A stretch of DNA of 64,000 nucleotides from Moringa oleifera. Taxonomy: Eukaryota > Streptophyta > Magnoliopsida > Brassicales > Moringaceae. Below the pieces are notes generated by a model that worked only from the letters and a program-made list of their open reading frames with translations, made no database searches and was not told the DNA's origin. The position numbers and the translations under genes were made by a program. The stretch spans positions 1-64,000 of the forward strand of contig JAJFZO010000471.1 of NCBI GenBank assembly GCA_021397835.1. The letters run 5' to 3'. Shown here piece after piece: positions 49,148 to 61,528 of the stretch. Every line of letters begins with the position of its first letter. Positions within the stretch are counted from its first letter, which is position 1.

Positions 49148-50870
49148 CCACTTCCCAGCTTATTATCCCATGATTTTTCTCATTTTGTTGCCCACCTTTT
49201 TCCCACCGATGAGGACTTGGCAGCAGGGTGTCACGCCTTGCCCTGGCTAGCCGTGTGGCTCACTCGTTGCTAACAGTAGACGATCGTGTCCTCGATCGCA
49301 CTGCGCAACGAGTCCACCAAGGAAAGCCTGGGCGTCGGGATCCAGCCCCGCATCCGGCACCCCGAGGGCCTGCGACGAAGCACTCAGCGTGCTCAAAATA
49401 CCCCCAGCGATTTGGCCCTCGCGTAGCATGTGTCATCATAAGCTTTGCCGCCCACACTGTCGAGCTTGTGTAGCCACATCCCAGCTTTTTATCCCATGAA
49501 TTTTCTCATTTCGTTCCCCACCTTTTTCCCACCGATGAGGCCTTGGCAGCAGGGGTGTCACGCCTTGCCATGGCTGGTCGTGTGGCTCCCTCATTGCTAA
49601 CGACCGACGATCGTGTCGTCGATCGCGCTGCGCAACGAGTCCGCCAAAGCAAGCCTTGGCGTCGGCATCCAGCCCCGCATCCGCCACCTCGAGGGCCTGC
49701 GACGAAGAACTCTGCATGCTCAAAATCCCCCCAGCGATTTGGCCTTCGCGTAGCATGCATCATCATTAGCTTCGCGGCCCACACCGTCGAGTTTGTCTAG
49801 ACACATCCCAGCTCATTCTCCCACGATTTCTCTCATTTCGTTGCCCACGTTTTTCCCACCGATCAGGCCTTGGCAGCAGGGTCTCACGCCTTGCCATGGC
49901 TGGTCGTGTGGCTCCCTCATTGCTAACGGCCGACGATCGTGTCGTTGATCGCGCTGCGCAACGAGTCCGCCAAGGCAAGCCTGGGCGTCGGGATCCACCC
50001 CCACATCCGTCGCCTCGAGGGCCTGCGATGAAGCACTCTGCATGCTCAAAATCCCCCCAGCGATTTGGCCTTCGCGTAGCATTCATCATCATTAGCTTTG
50101 CGGCCCACACCGTCGAGTTTGTCTAGTCACATCCCAGCTCATTACCCCACGATTTCTCTCATTTCATTGCCCACGTTTTTCCCACCGATGAGGCCTTGGC
50201 AGCAGGGGTGTCACGCCTTGCCCAGGCCGGTCGTGTGGCTCACCCATTGCTAATGACTGACGATGATGCCATCGACCGCGGAGCGCAACGAGTCCGCCAA
50301 GGCAAGCCTGCCCATCGGGATGCAGCCCCGTATCCGCCGCTTCGAGGCCCTACGACGAAGCACTCCGCATGCTCAAAATCCCCACAGCGACTTGGCCTTC
50401 GCGTAGCATGCATCATCATTAGCTTCACGGCCCACACCGTCGAGTTTGTCTAGCCACATCCCAGCTCATTATCCCACGATTTCTCTCATTTCGTTGCCCA
50501 CGTTTTTCCCACCGATGAGGCCTTGGCAGCAGGGGTGTCACGCCTTGCCATGGCTGGTCGTGTGGCTGCCTCATTGCTAATGGCTGACGATGATGTCATC
50601 GATCGCGGTGCGCAACGAGTCCGCCAAGGTAAGCATGGGCGTCGAGATGCAGCCCTGCATCCGCTGCCTCGAGGGCCTTCGACGAAGCACTCCGCATGCT
50701 CAAAATCACCCTAGCGATTTGGCCCTCGCGTAGCATGCATCATCGTTAGCTTCGCCACCAACACAGTCGAGTTTGTCTAGCCACATCCCAGCTTATTATC
50801 CCACGATTTTTCTCATTTCGTTGCCCACGTTTTTCCCACCGATGAGGCCTTGGCCGCAGGGTCTCATGCC
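49148..50870. repeat. Rearranged copy of 44577-47000
   Basis: The first part follows 44577 (offset 4571). It switches inside the monomer at 49474, near 49601-49644, to follow 45725 onward (offset 3918). The switch falls between the dyad and the BamHI word. Confidence 0.82.
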
Positions 50871-51110
50871 TGCCATGGCCTGGCCTTGTGGCTCACTCAT
50901 TGCTAACGGCCGACCAATCGTGTCGATGATCGCGGTTCACAACGAGTCGCGAGGCAAGCCAGGCGTCGGGATCCAGCCCCGCATCCGCCACTCGAGGGCC
51001 TGCGACGAAGCACTCCGCATGCCTCAAAATCCCCCAACGATTGGCCCCGCATAGATGCTCATCATTAGAAAAACCCCCCTCTCCGCCAAACACCGTCGAG
51101 CTTTTGTAGC
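50870..51110. repeat. Indel-dense stretch inside the array (zone 4)
   Basis: catgcctgccatggcctggcc, gaccaatcgtgtcgatg, gagtcgcgaggc, gccaggcgtc, ccactcgagg, catgcctcaaaatcc, cgattggccccgc, tagatgctc, and a run with gaaaaaccccccc-like homopolymers just after 51068. The same positions in 46863-47189 are clean. It lies exactly where the match to 46.9 kb is lost. Confidence 0.68.
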
Positions 51111-51761
51111 CACATCCCAGCTCATTATCCCACGATTTTTCTCATTTCATTGCCCACGTTTTTCCCACCGATGAGGCCTTTGCAGCAGGGGTTTCACGCC
51201 TTTCCTAGGGTGGCTGTGTGGCTCACTCATTACTAACGGCCGACGATCGTGTCATCGATCGCGCTGCGCAATGAGTCCGCCTAGGCAAACCTAGGTGTCG
51301 GGATCCAGCCCCGCATCCGTCGCCTCGAGGGTCTATGACGAAGCACTCCGCATTCTCAAAATCCCCCAGCGATTTGGCCCTTGCGCAGCATGCATCAGCA
51401 TTAGCTTCGCGGCCCACACCGTCGAGTTTGTCTAGCCACATCCCAGCTCATTATCCCACGATTTCTCTCATTTCGTTGCCCACGTTTTTCCCACCGATGA
51501 GGCCTTGGCAGCAGGGTGTCACGCCTTGCCATGGCTGGTCGTGTGGCTCCCTCATTGCTAACGGCCGACGATCGTGTCGTCGATCGCGCTGCGCAACGAG
51601 TCCGCCTAGGCAAGCCTGGGCGTCGGGATCCACCCCCACATCCGTCGCCTCGAGGGCCTGCGACGAAGCACTCTGCATGCTCAAAATCCCCCCAGCGATT
51701 TGGCCTTCGCGTAGCATTCATCATCATTAGCTTCGCGGCCCACACCGTCGAGTTTGTCTAG
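51110..51761. repeat. Two monomers (51110, 51436)
   Basis: The 51110 unit is divergent (cctttgcagc, ttcctagggtggctg, cattactaac). The 51436 unit carries gatccacccccacatcc, shared with 45882, 49801 and 52416. Confidence 0.7.
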
Positions 51762-53069
51762 CCACATCCCAGCTCATTATCCCACGATTTCTCTCATTTC
51801 ATTGCCCACGTTTTTCCCACCGATGAGGCCTTGGGAGCAGGGGTGTCACGCCTTGCCATGGCTGGTCGTGTGGCTCCCTCATTGCTAACGGCCGACGATC
51901 GTGTCGTCGATCGCGCTGCGCAATGAGTCTGCCTAGGCAAGCCTGGGCGTCGGGATCCAGCCCCGCATCCGTCGCCTCGAGGGCTTGCGACGAAGCACTC
52001 TGCATGCTCAAAATCCCCCCAGCGGTTTTGCCTTCGCGTAGAATGAATCATCGTTAGCTTTGCCACTAACACCGTCGAGTTTGTCTAGCCACATCCCAGC
52101 TCATTATCCCACGATTTTTCTCAATTCGTTGCCCACGTTTTTCCCACCAATGAGGCCTTGGCAGCAGGGGTGTCACGCCTTGCCCTGGCTGGTCGTGTGG
52201 CTCACTCATTGCTAACGACTGACGATGATGTCATCGATCGTGGTGCGCAACGAGTCCGCCAAGGCGAGCCTGGGCGTCGGGATGCAGCCCTGCATCCGTC
52301 GCCTCGAGGGCCTGCGACGAAGCACTCCGCATGCTCAAAATCCCCCCAGCGATTTTGCCTTCGCGTAGAATGCATCATCGTTAGCTTTGCCACCAACACC
52401 GTCGAGTTTGTCTAGCCACATCCCAACTCATTATCCCACGATTTTTCTCAATTCGTTGCCCACGTTTTTCCCACCGATGAGGCCTTGGCAGCAGGGGTGT
52501 CTCGCCTTGCCGTGGCTGGTCGTGTGGCTCCCTTATTGCTAACGGCCGACGATCGTGTCGTCGATCGCGCAGCGCAACGAGTCCGCCTAGGCAAGCCTGG
52601 GCGTCGGGATCCACCCCCACATCCGTCGCCTCGAGGGCCTGCGACGAAGCACTCTGCATGCTCAAAATCCCCCCAGCGATTTGGCCTTCGCGTAGCATTC
52701 ATCATCATTAGCTTCGCGGCCCACACCGTCGAGTTTGTCTAGCCACATCCCAGCTCATTATCCCACGATTTTTCTCAATTCGTTGCCCACGTTTTTCCCA
52801 CCAATGAGGCCTTGGCAGCAGAGGTGTCAGGCCTTGCCCTGGCTGGTCGTGTGGCTCACTCATTGCTAACGACTGACGATGATGTCATCGATCGTGGTGC
52901 ACAACGAGTTCGCCAAGGCGGGCCTGGGCGTCGGGATGCAGCCCTGCATCCGTCGCCTCGAGGGCCTGCAACGAAGCACTCCGCATGCTCAAAATCACCC
53001 CAGCGATTTGGCCCTCGCGTAGCATCCTTCATCAATAGCTTCGCCGTCCACACCGTCGAGCTTGTGTAG
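51762..53069. repeat. Two-monomer tandem duplication (654-bp period)
   Basis: Units 51762 and 52089 are repeated as 52416 and 52743. The second member of each pair has gctaacgactgacgatgatg and gatcgtggtgc(g/a)c with caaggcg(a/g)gcc. tctcaattcg marks three consecutive units here. Confidence 0.82.
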
Positions 53070-53467
53070 CCACATCCCAGCTTATTATCCCATGATTTTT
53101 CTCATTTCGTTGCCCACCTTTTTCCCACCGATGAGGCCTTGGCAGCAAGGTGTCACGCCTTGCCCTGCCTGGCCGTGTGGGTCACTCATTGCTAACGGTC
53201 GACGATCGAGTCGTCGATCGCACTGCGCAACGAGTCCGCCAAGGAAAGCCTAGGCGTCGGGATCCAGCCCCGCATCCGCCACCTCGAGGGCCTGCGACGA
53301 AGCACTCTGCATGCTCAAAATCCCCCCAGCGATTTGGCTTCGCGTAACATGCATCATCATTAGCTTCGCGGCCCACACCGTCGAGTTTGTCTAGCCACAT
53401 CCCGGCTCATTATCACACGACTTCTCTCATTTCGTTGCCCACGTTGCCCACGTTTTTTCGACCGATG
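53070..53467. repeat. Subfamily 1 monomer and start of next
   Basis: 53070 is a 325-bp ggaaagcc unit with a missing base in gatttggcttcg. It links the 52.7 kb pair to the second copy of the 1.9-kb block. Confidence 0.68.
53433..53450. other. 9-bp tandem duplication inside a monomer
   Basis: cgttgccca occurs twice in direct succession before the second T tract, giving a 336-bp unit (53395-53730). No other monomer shows this, so it is private and presumably young. Confidence 0.85.
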
Positions 53468-55358
53468 AGGCCTTGGCAGCAGGGGTGTCACGCCTTGCCA
53501 TGGCTGGTCGTGTGGCTTCCTCATTGCTAATGGCCGACGATGATGTCATCGATCGCGGTGCGCAACGAGTCTGCCAAGGTAAGCATGGGCGTCAGGATCC
53601 AGTCCTGCATCCGCCGCCTCGAGGGCCTTCGACGAAGCACTCCGCATGCTCAAAATCACCCCAGCGATTTGGCCATCGCGTAGCATGCATCATCGTTAAC
53701 TTCGCCACCAACACAGTCGAGTTTGTCTAGCCACATCCCAGCTTATTATCCCACGATTTTTCTCATTTCGTTGCCCACGTTTTTCCCACCGATGAGGCCT
53801 TGGCAGCAGGGTCTCACGCCTTGCCCTGGCTGGCCGTGTGGCTCACTCATTGCTAACGGTCGACGATTGTGTCGTCGATAGAGCTGGGCAACGAGTCCTC
53901 CAAGGCAAGCCTGGGCGTCGGGATCCGGCCCCACATCCGTCGCCTCGAGGGCCTGCGACGAAGCACTCTGCATACTCAAAATCCCCCCAGCGATTTGGCC
54001 CTCCCGTAGCATGCATCATCGTTAGCTTCGCCACCAACACAGTCGATTTTGTCTAGTCACATCCCAGCTCATTATCCCACGATTTTTCTCATTTCGTTGC
54101 CCACGTTTTTCCCACCAATGAGGCCTTGGCAGCAGGGGTGTCACGCCTTGCCCAGGCTGGTCGTGTGGCTCACTCATTGCTAATGGCTGACGATGATGTC
54201 ATCGACCGCGGTGCGCAACGAGTCCGCCAAGGCAAGCCTGGGCATCAGGATCCAGTCCTGCATCCGCCGCCTCGAGGGCCTACGACGAAGCACTCTGCAT
54301 GCTCAAAATCACCCCAGCGATTTGGCCCTTGCGTAGCATCCATCATCATTAGCTTCGCTACCCACTCCGTCGAGCTTGTGTAGCCACATCCCAGCTCATT
54401 ATCCCACGATTTTTCCCATTTCGTTGCCCACGTTTTTCCCACCGATGAGGCCTTGGCAGAAAGTGTGTCACGCCTTGCCATGGCTGGCCGTGTGGCTCCC
54501 TCATTGCTAACTACCGATGATCGTCTCGTCGATCGAGCTGCGCAATAAGTCCGCCCAGGCAAGCATGGGCGTCGGGATCCAGCCCCGCATCCGTCGCCTT
54601 GAGGGCCTACGACAAAGCACTCCGCATGCTCAAAATCCCCCCAGCGATTTGGCCCTCGCGTAGCATGCATCATCGTTAGCTTCGCCACCAACACTGTCGA
54701 GTTTGTCTAGCCACATCCCAGCTTATTATCCCACGATTTTTCTCATTTCGTTGCCCACGTTTTGCCCATCGATGAGGCCTTGGCAGCAGGGTCTCACGCA
54801 TTGCCCTGGCTGGCCGTGTGGCTCACTCATTGCTAATGGCCGACGATCGTGTCGTCGATCGCGGTGCACAATGAGTCCGTCGAGGCAAGCCAGGGCGTCG
54901 GGATCCAGCCCCGCATCCGTCGCCTCGAGGGCCTGCGATGAAGCACTCCGCATGCTCAAAATCCCCCCAGCGATTTGGCCCTAGCGTAGCATGCATCATT
55001 GTTAGCTTCGCCGCCCACACTGCCGAGTTTGTCTAGTCACATCCCAGCTCATTATCCCACGATTTTTCTCATTTCATTGCCCACGTTTTCCCACCGATCA
55101 GGCCTTGGCAGCAGGGGTGTCACTCCCTGCCCAGGCTGGCCATGTGGCTCACTCATTGCTAACGATCGACTATTGTGTCATCGATCGCACTGCGCATCGT
55201 GTCCACCAAGGCAAGCCTGGGAGTCGGGATCAAGCCCCGGATCCGTCACCTCGAGAGCATGCGACCAAGCACTCCGCATGCACAAAATCCCCCCAGCGAT
55301 TTGGCCTTCGCGTAGCATGCATCATCGTTAGCTTCGCCACCAACACAGTCGAGTTTGT
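53468..55358. repeat. 1.9-kb duplicated block, copy 2
   Basis: Partner of 46600-48490 at offset 6868. It differs at scattered sites, many at CpG. It ends at the catccctggtc variant that marks the diverged right-hand region. Confidence 0.85.
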
Positions 55359-56996
55359 CTAGCCACATCCCTGGTCATTATCCCACGATTTTTCTCATTT
55401 CGTTGCCCACATTTTTCCCACCGATGAGGCCTTCGCAGCAGGGGTGTCACGCCTTGCCATGGCTGGCCATGTGGCTCCCTCATTGCTAACGGCCGACGAT
55501 CGTGTCGTCGATCGAGCTGCGCAACGAGTCCGCCAAGGAAAGCCTGGGTGTCGGGATCCAGCCTCGCATCCGTCGCCTCGAGGGCCTGCGATGAAGCACT
55601 CCGCATGCTCAAAATCCCCGCAGCGATTTGGCGCTAGCGTACCATGCATCATTGTTAGCTTCGCCGGCCACATCGTCGAGTTTGTCTAGCCACATCCCAG
55701 CTCATTATCCCACTATTTTTCTCATGTCGTTTCCCACGTTTTTCCCACCGATGAGGCCTTGGCAGCATAGGTGTCACTCCTTGCACAGGCTGGCCGTGTG
55801 GCTCACTCATTGCTAACTGTCGACGATTGTGTGGTCGATCGCGGTGCGCAACGAGTGCGAATAGGCAAGCCTAGGCATCGGGATGCAGCCCTGCATCCGC
55901 CGCCTCGAGGGCCTGCGACGAAGCACTCCGCATGCTCAAAATCACCCCAGCGATTTGGCCCTCATGTAGTATGCATCATCATTAGGTTCGCCGCCCACAC
56001 CATCGAGCTTTTGTAGCCACATACCAGCTCTTTATGTCACGATTTTTCTCATTTCTTTGCCCATGTTTTTCCCACTGATAAGGCCTTGGCAGCAGGTGTG
56101 TCATGGCTTGCCCAGGCTGGCCATATGGCTCGCTCGCTACTAACGGCCGACGATCGTGTCGTCGATCGCGCTGCACAACGAGTACACCTAGGCAAGCCTA
56201 GGCGTTGGGATCCAGCCTCGCATCCGTCGCCTCGAGGGCCTACGACAAAGCACTCCGCATGCTCAAAATCCCCCCAGCGATTTGGCCCTCGCATCGCATG
56301 CATCATCATTAGCTTCGCCGCCCACACCGTCGAGCTTGTCTAGCCACATCCTAGCTTATTATCCCGCGATTTTTCTCATTTCGTTGCCCACGTTTTTCCT
56401 ACTGATGAGGCTTTGGCAGCAGGTGTGTCACGCCTTGCCCATGCTGGCCATATGGCTCTCTCATTGCTAATGGTCGACGATCATGTCGTCGATCGCGCTG
56501 CGGAACGAGTCCGTCAAGGCATGCCTGGGCGTCGGGATCTAACCCTGCATCCACTGCCTCGAGGGCCTGCGACGAAGCACTCCGCATGCTCAAAACCCCC
56601 AAGTGATTTGGCCCTCGAGTAGCATGCATGATCGTTAGCTTTGCCGCCTACACCGTCGAGTTTGTCTAGCCACATCCGAGCTCATTATCTCACGATTTTT
56701 CTCATTTCGCTGCCCACGTTTTTCCCACCAATGAGGCCTTGGCAGCAGGGCTGTCACACCTTGCCCAGGTTGGCCATGTGCCTCCCTCATTGCTAACGGC
56801 CGGTGATCGTGTCGTCGATCGCGCTGCGTAACGATTTCGCCAAGGCAAGCCTGGGCGTCGGGATCCAGCCCCGCATCCACCCCCTCGACGGCCTGCGACG
56901 AAGCTCTCCGCATGCTCAAAATCACCCCAGCGATTTGGCCCTCGTGTAGTATGCATCATAATTAGGTTCGTCGCCCACACCATCGAGCTTTTGCAG

Positions 56997-57232
56997 CCAT
57001 ATCCTAGCTCGTTATCTCACGATTTTTCTCATTCCGTTGAACACGTGTCGTCGATCGAGTTGCGCAACGAGTCCGCTAAGGCAAGCCTAGGCATCGGGAT
57101 GCAGCCCTGCATCCATCGCCTCGAGGGCCTGCGACGAAGCACTCCGCATGCTCAAAATCACCCCAGCGATTTGGCCCTTGTGTAGTATGCATCATCATTA
57201 GGTTCGCCGCCCACACCGTCGAGTTTTTATAG
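56997..57232. repeat. 236-bp truncated monomer
   Basis: At 57042-57050 the sequence passes from the cac of the normal gttgcccacg word to gtgtcgtcgatcg in the middle of the monomer. About 91 bp are missing, including gaggccttgg and the ggtgtcac region. The downstream end of the deletion is again at the dyad element. Only one instance was seen. Confidence 0.85.
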
Positions 57233-57811
57233 CCACATCCCAGCTCATTATCCCACGATTTTTCTCATTTCGTTGCCCATGTTTTTCCCACCGATGAGGC
57301 CTTGGTAGCAGGGGTGTCACGCCTTGCCATGGCTGGCCGTGTGGCTCCTTAATTGCTAACGGTCGACGATCGTGTCGTCGATCGTGCTGTGCAACGAGTC
57401 CGCCAAGGAATGCCTAGGCGTCGGGATCCAGCCCTACATCCACCGCCTCGAGGGCGTGCGATGAAGCACTCCGCATACTCAAAACCCCCTAGTGATTTGG
57501 CCCTCGAGTAGCATGCATCATCGTTAGCTTCGCCGCCTACACCGTCGAGTTTGTCTAGCCACATCCGAGCTCATTATCCCACGATTTTTCTCATTTTGCT
57601 GCCCACGTTTTTCCCACCGATTAGACCTTGGCAGCGGGGGTGTCACGCCTTGCCTAGGCTGGCCATGTGCCTCCCTCATTGCTAACAGCCGACGATCGTG
57701 TCGTTGATCGCGTTGCGCAACGAGTTCGCCAAGGCAAGCTTGGGAGTAGCGATCCAGCCCCGTATCCTCAACCTCGAGGGCCTGCGACGAAGCACTCTGC
57801 ATTCTAAAAAT

Positions 57812-57819
57812 CCCCCCCC
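57812..57819. other. Expanded C tract (C8)
   Basis: Most monomers have C6, or CACCCC, after aaaat; here there are eight Cs. This contributes to a 329-bp unit (57559-57887). Confidence 0.75.
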
Positions 57820-59522
57820 AGCAATTTGGCCCTCGCGTAGTATGCATCTTCGTTAGCTTCGCCACCAACACAGTCGAGTTTGTCTAGCCACATCCCTGGT
57901 CATTATCCCACGATTTTTCTCATTTTGTTGCCCACGTTTTTCCCACCGATGAGGCCTTCGCAGCAGGGGTGTCACGCCTTGCCATGGCTGGCCGTGTGGC
58001 TCCCTCATTGCTAACGGGCGACGATCGTGTCATCGATCGAGCTGCGCAATGAGTCCGCCAAGGCAAGAATGGGCGTCGGGATCCAGCCCCGCATCCGTCG
58101 CCTCGAGGGCCTGCGATGAAGCACTCCGCATGCTCAAAATCCCCCCAGCGATTTGGCCCTCGCGTAGCATGCATCATCGTTAGCTTCGCCACCAACACAG
58201 TCGAGTTTGTCTAGCCACATCCGAGCTCATTATCCCACGATTTTTCTCATTTCGTTGCCCACGTTTTTCCCACCGATGAGGCCTTGGCAGCAGAGGTGTC
58301 ATGCCTTGCCCAGGCTGGCCGTGTGGCTCACTCATTGCTAACAACCAACGATCGTGTCGTCGATCGCACTGCGCATCGTGTCCACCAAGGCAAGCCTGGG
58401 CGTCGTGTTCAAGCCCCGCATCCGTCGCCTAGAGAGCCTAAGACCAAGCACTCCGCATGCTCAAAATCCCCCCAGCGATTTGGCCCTCGCGTGGTGTGCA
58501 TCATCGTTAGCTTCGCCACCAATACAGTCGAGTTTGTGTAGCCACATCCCTGGTCATTATCCCACGATTTTTCTCATTTCGTTGCCCACGTTTTTCCCAC
58601 CGATGAGGCCTTCGCAGCAGGGGTGTCACGCCTTGCCATGGCTGGCCGTGTGGCTCACTTATTGCTAACGGCCGACAATCCTGTCGTCGATCGCACTGCG
58701 CAATGAGTCCGCCAAGGAAAGCCTGGGCGTCGGGATCCAGCCCCGCATCCGCCACCCCGAGGGCCCGCGACGAAGCACTCTGCATGCTCAAAATCCCCAC
58801 AGCGATTTGGCCTTCGCGTAACATGCATCATTATTAGCTTCGCGGCCCACACCGTCGAGTTTGTCTAGCCACATCCGAGATCATTATCCCACGATATTTT
58901 TCATCTCGTTGCCCACGTTTTTCCCACCGATGAGGCCTTCGCAGCAGGGGTGTCACGCCTTGCCATGGCTGGCCGTGTGGCTCACTCATTGCTAACGGCC
59001 GACGATCGTGTCGTCGATCGCACTGCGCAAGGAGTCCGCCAAGGCAAGTCTGGGAGTCGGGATCCAGCCCCGCATCCACCACCTCGAGGGCCTGCGATGA
59101 AGCACTCTGCATGCTCAAAATCCCCCAAGCGATTTGGCCTTCGTGTAGCATGCATCATCATTAGCTTCGCGACCCATACCGTCGAGTTTGTCTAGCCACA
59201 TCCCAGCTCATTATCCCATGATTTTTCTCATTTCGTTGCCCACGTTTTTCCCACCGATGAGGCCTTGGCAGCAGGGGTGTCACGCCTTGCCATGGCTGGT
59301 CATGTGGCTCCCTCATTGCTAACGGCCGACGATCGTGTCATCGATCGCGCTGCGTAACGAGTCCGCCTAGGCAAGCCTGGGCGTCGTGATCCAGCCCCGC
59401 ATTCGTCGCCTCGAGAGCCTGAGATCAAGCACTCCGCATGCTCAAAATCCCCCCAGCGATTTGGCCGTCGCGCAGTATGGATCATCGTTAGCTTCGCCAC
59501 CAACACAGTCGAGTTTGTCTAG

Positions 59523-61143
59523 CCACATCCCTGGTCATTATCCCACGATTTTTCTCATTTCGTTGCCCACATTTTTCCCACCGATGAGGCCTTCGCAGCA
59601 GGGGTGTCACGGCTTACCATGGTTGGCCGTGTGGCTCCCTCATTGCTAACGGCCGACGATCGTGTTGTCGATCGAGCTGCGCAACGAGTCCGCCAAGGCA
59701 AGCCTGGGTGTCGAGATCCAGCCTCGCATCCGTCGCCTTAAGGGCTTGCGACGAAGCAATCCGCATGCTCAAAATCCCCCCAGCGATTTGGCCCTAGCGT
59801 AACATGCATCTTTCTTAGCTTCGCCGCCCACACCGTCGAGTTTGTCTAGCCACATCCCAGCTCATTATCCCACGATTCTTCTCATCTCGTTGCCCACGTT
59901 TTTTCAACCGATATGGCCTCGGCAGCAAAGGTGTCACTCCTTGCCTAGGCTGGCCGTGTGGCTTACTCATTGCTAACGGCCAACGATCGTGTGGTCGATC
60001 GCGGTACGCAACGAGTCCGAATAGGCAAGCCTAGGCATCGGGATGCAGCCCTGCATCCGCCGCCTTGAGGGCTTGCGACGAAGCACTCCGCATGCTCAAA
60101 ATCACCCCAGCGATTTGGCCCTCGTGTAGTATGCATCTTCATTAGGTTCGCCGCCCACACCGTCGAGCTTTTGTAGCCACATCCTAGCTCATTATGTCAC
60201 AATTTTTCTCATTTCGTTGCCCACGTTTTTCCCACCGATAAGGCCTTGGCAGCAGGTGTGTCATGCCTTGCCCAGGCTGGCCATATGGCTCGCTCGTTGC
60301 TAACGGTCGACGATCGTGTCATTGATAGCGCTGCGCAACGAGTCCGCCTAGGAAAGCCTGGGCATCGGGATCCAGCCCCGCATCCGTCGCCTCGAGGGCC
60401 TGCGACGAAGCACTCCGCATGCTCAAAATCCCCCCAGCGATTTGGCCCTCGCGTAGCATGCATCATCATTAGCTTTGCGGCCCACACTGTCGAGTTTGTC
60501 TAGCCACATCCCAGCTCATTATCCCACGATTTTTCTCATTTCGTTGCCCATGTTTTTCCCTGGTAGCAGGGGTGTCACGCCTTGCCATGGTTGGCTGTGT
60601 GGCTCCCTCATTGCTAACGGCCGACGATCGTGTCTTTGATCATGCTGTGGAACGAGTCCGCCAAGGGATGCCTGGGTGTCGGGATCCAGCCCTGCATCCA
60701 CCGCCTCGAGGGCCTGCGATGAAGCACTCCGCATGCTCAAAACCCCCCAGTGATTTGGCCCTCGAGTAGCTTGCATCATCGTTAGCTTCACCGCCTACAC
60801 CGTCGAGTCTGTCTAGCCACATCCGAGCTCATTATCCCACGATTTTTCTCATTTCGCTGCCCACATTTTTCCCACCAATGAGACCTTGGCAGTGGGGGTG
60901 TCATGCCTTGCCCAGGCTGGCCATGTGCCTCCCTCATTGCTAACGGCCGACGATCGTGTCGTCGATCGCGTTGCGCAACGAGTCTGCCTAGGCAAGATTG
61001 GGCGTCGGGATCCAGCCCCGCATCCGCCACCTCGACGGCCTACGACGAAGCATTCCGTAATCTGAAAATCACCCCAGCGATTTGGCCCTCGCGTAGCATG
61101 CATCATCATTACCTTCACGGCCCACACCGTCAAGTTTGTTTAG
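59523..61143. repeat. Diverged region, 4,160-bp period, copy 2 (five units)
   Basis: Counterparts of 55363-56996. The fourth unit has lost 13 bp after gtttttccc, which its counterpart at 56344 keeps. After 61143 the order changes, so only five units of the period are present. Confidence 0.72.
60560..60561. other. 13-bp deletion, instance 1
   Basis: gtttttccc is followed directly by tggtagcagg; accgatgaggcct is absent. The same junction occurs at 61527 and 63147. Confidence 0.85.
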
Positions 61144-61526
61144 GCACATCCCAGCTCATTATCCCACGATTTTTCTCATTTCGTTGCCCACGTTTTTCCC
61201 ACCGATGAGGCCTTGGCAGCAGGGGTGTCACTCCTTGCCCAGGCTGGCCGTGTGGCTCACTCATTGCTAACGGCCGACGATCATGTGGTCGATCGCGGTG
61301 CACAACGAGTCTGAATAGGCAAGCCTAGGCATCGGGATGCAGCCTTGCATCCGCCGCCTTGAGGGCCTGCGACAAAGCACTCCGCATGCTCAAAATCACC
61401 CCAGCAATTTGGCCCTCGCGTAGCATGCATCATCATTAGCTTTGCGGCCCACACTGTCGAGTTTGTCTAGCCACATCCCAGCTCATTATCCCACGATTTT
61501 TCTCATTTCGTTGCCCATGTTTTTCC

Positions 61527-61528
61527 CT
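61527..61528. other. 13-bp deletion, instance 2
   Basis: Same junction in monomer 61471-61782 (312 bp), which matches 60504-60816 along its length and so was copied with it (offset 966-967). Confidence 0.85.

Larger units (their letters stand above)
55363..59522. repeat. Diverged region, 4,160-bp period, copy 1
   Basis: Thirteen units including one of 236 bp. The first five (55363, 55690, 56017, 56344, 56670) have counterparts at 59523, 59850, 60177, 60504 and 60817. Markers are catccctggtc, gtggtcgatcgcgg with aataggcaagcc, gataaggcc with atggctcgctcg, and gtgcctccctc. Differences between counterparts are clearly more frequent than in the 21-43 kb blocks. Confidence 0.75.

Noticed and set aside
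51065..51085. Homopolymer-rich word near 51.07 kb as an insertion site or small foreign fragment
   Set aside because: It is only a few bases long, sits in an indel-dense zone, and is flanked by normal monomer sequence, so a consensus error is more likely.
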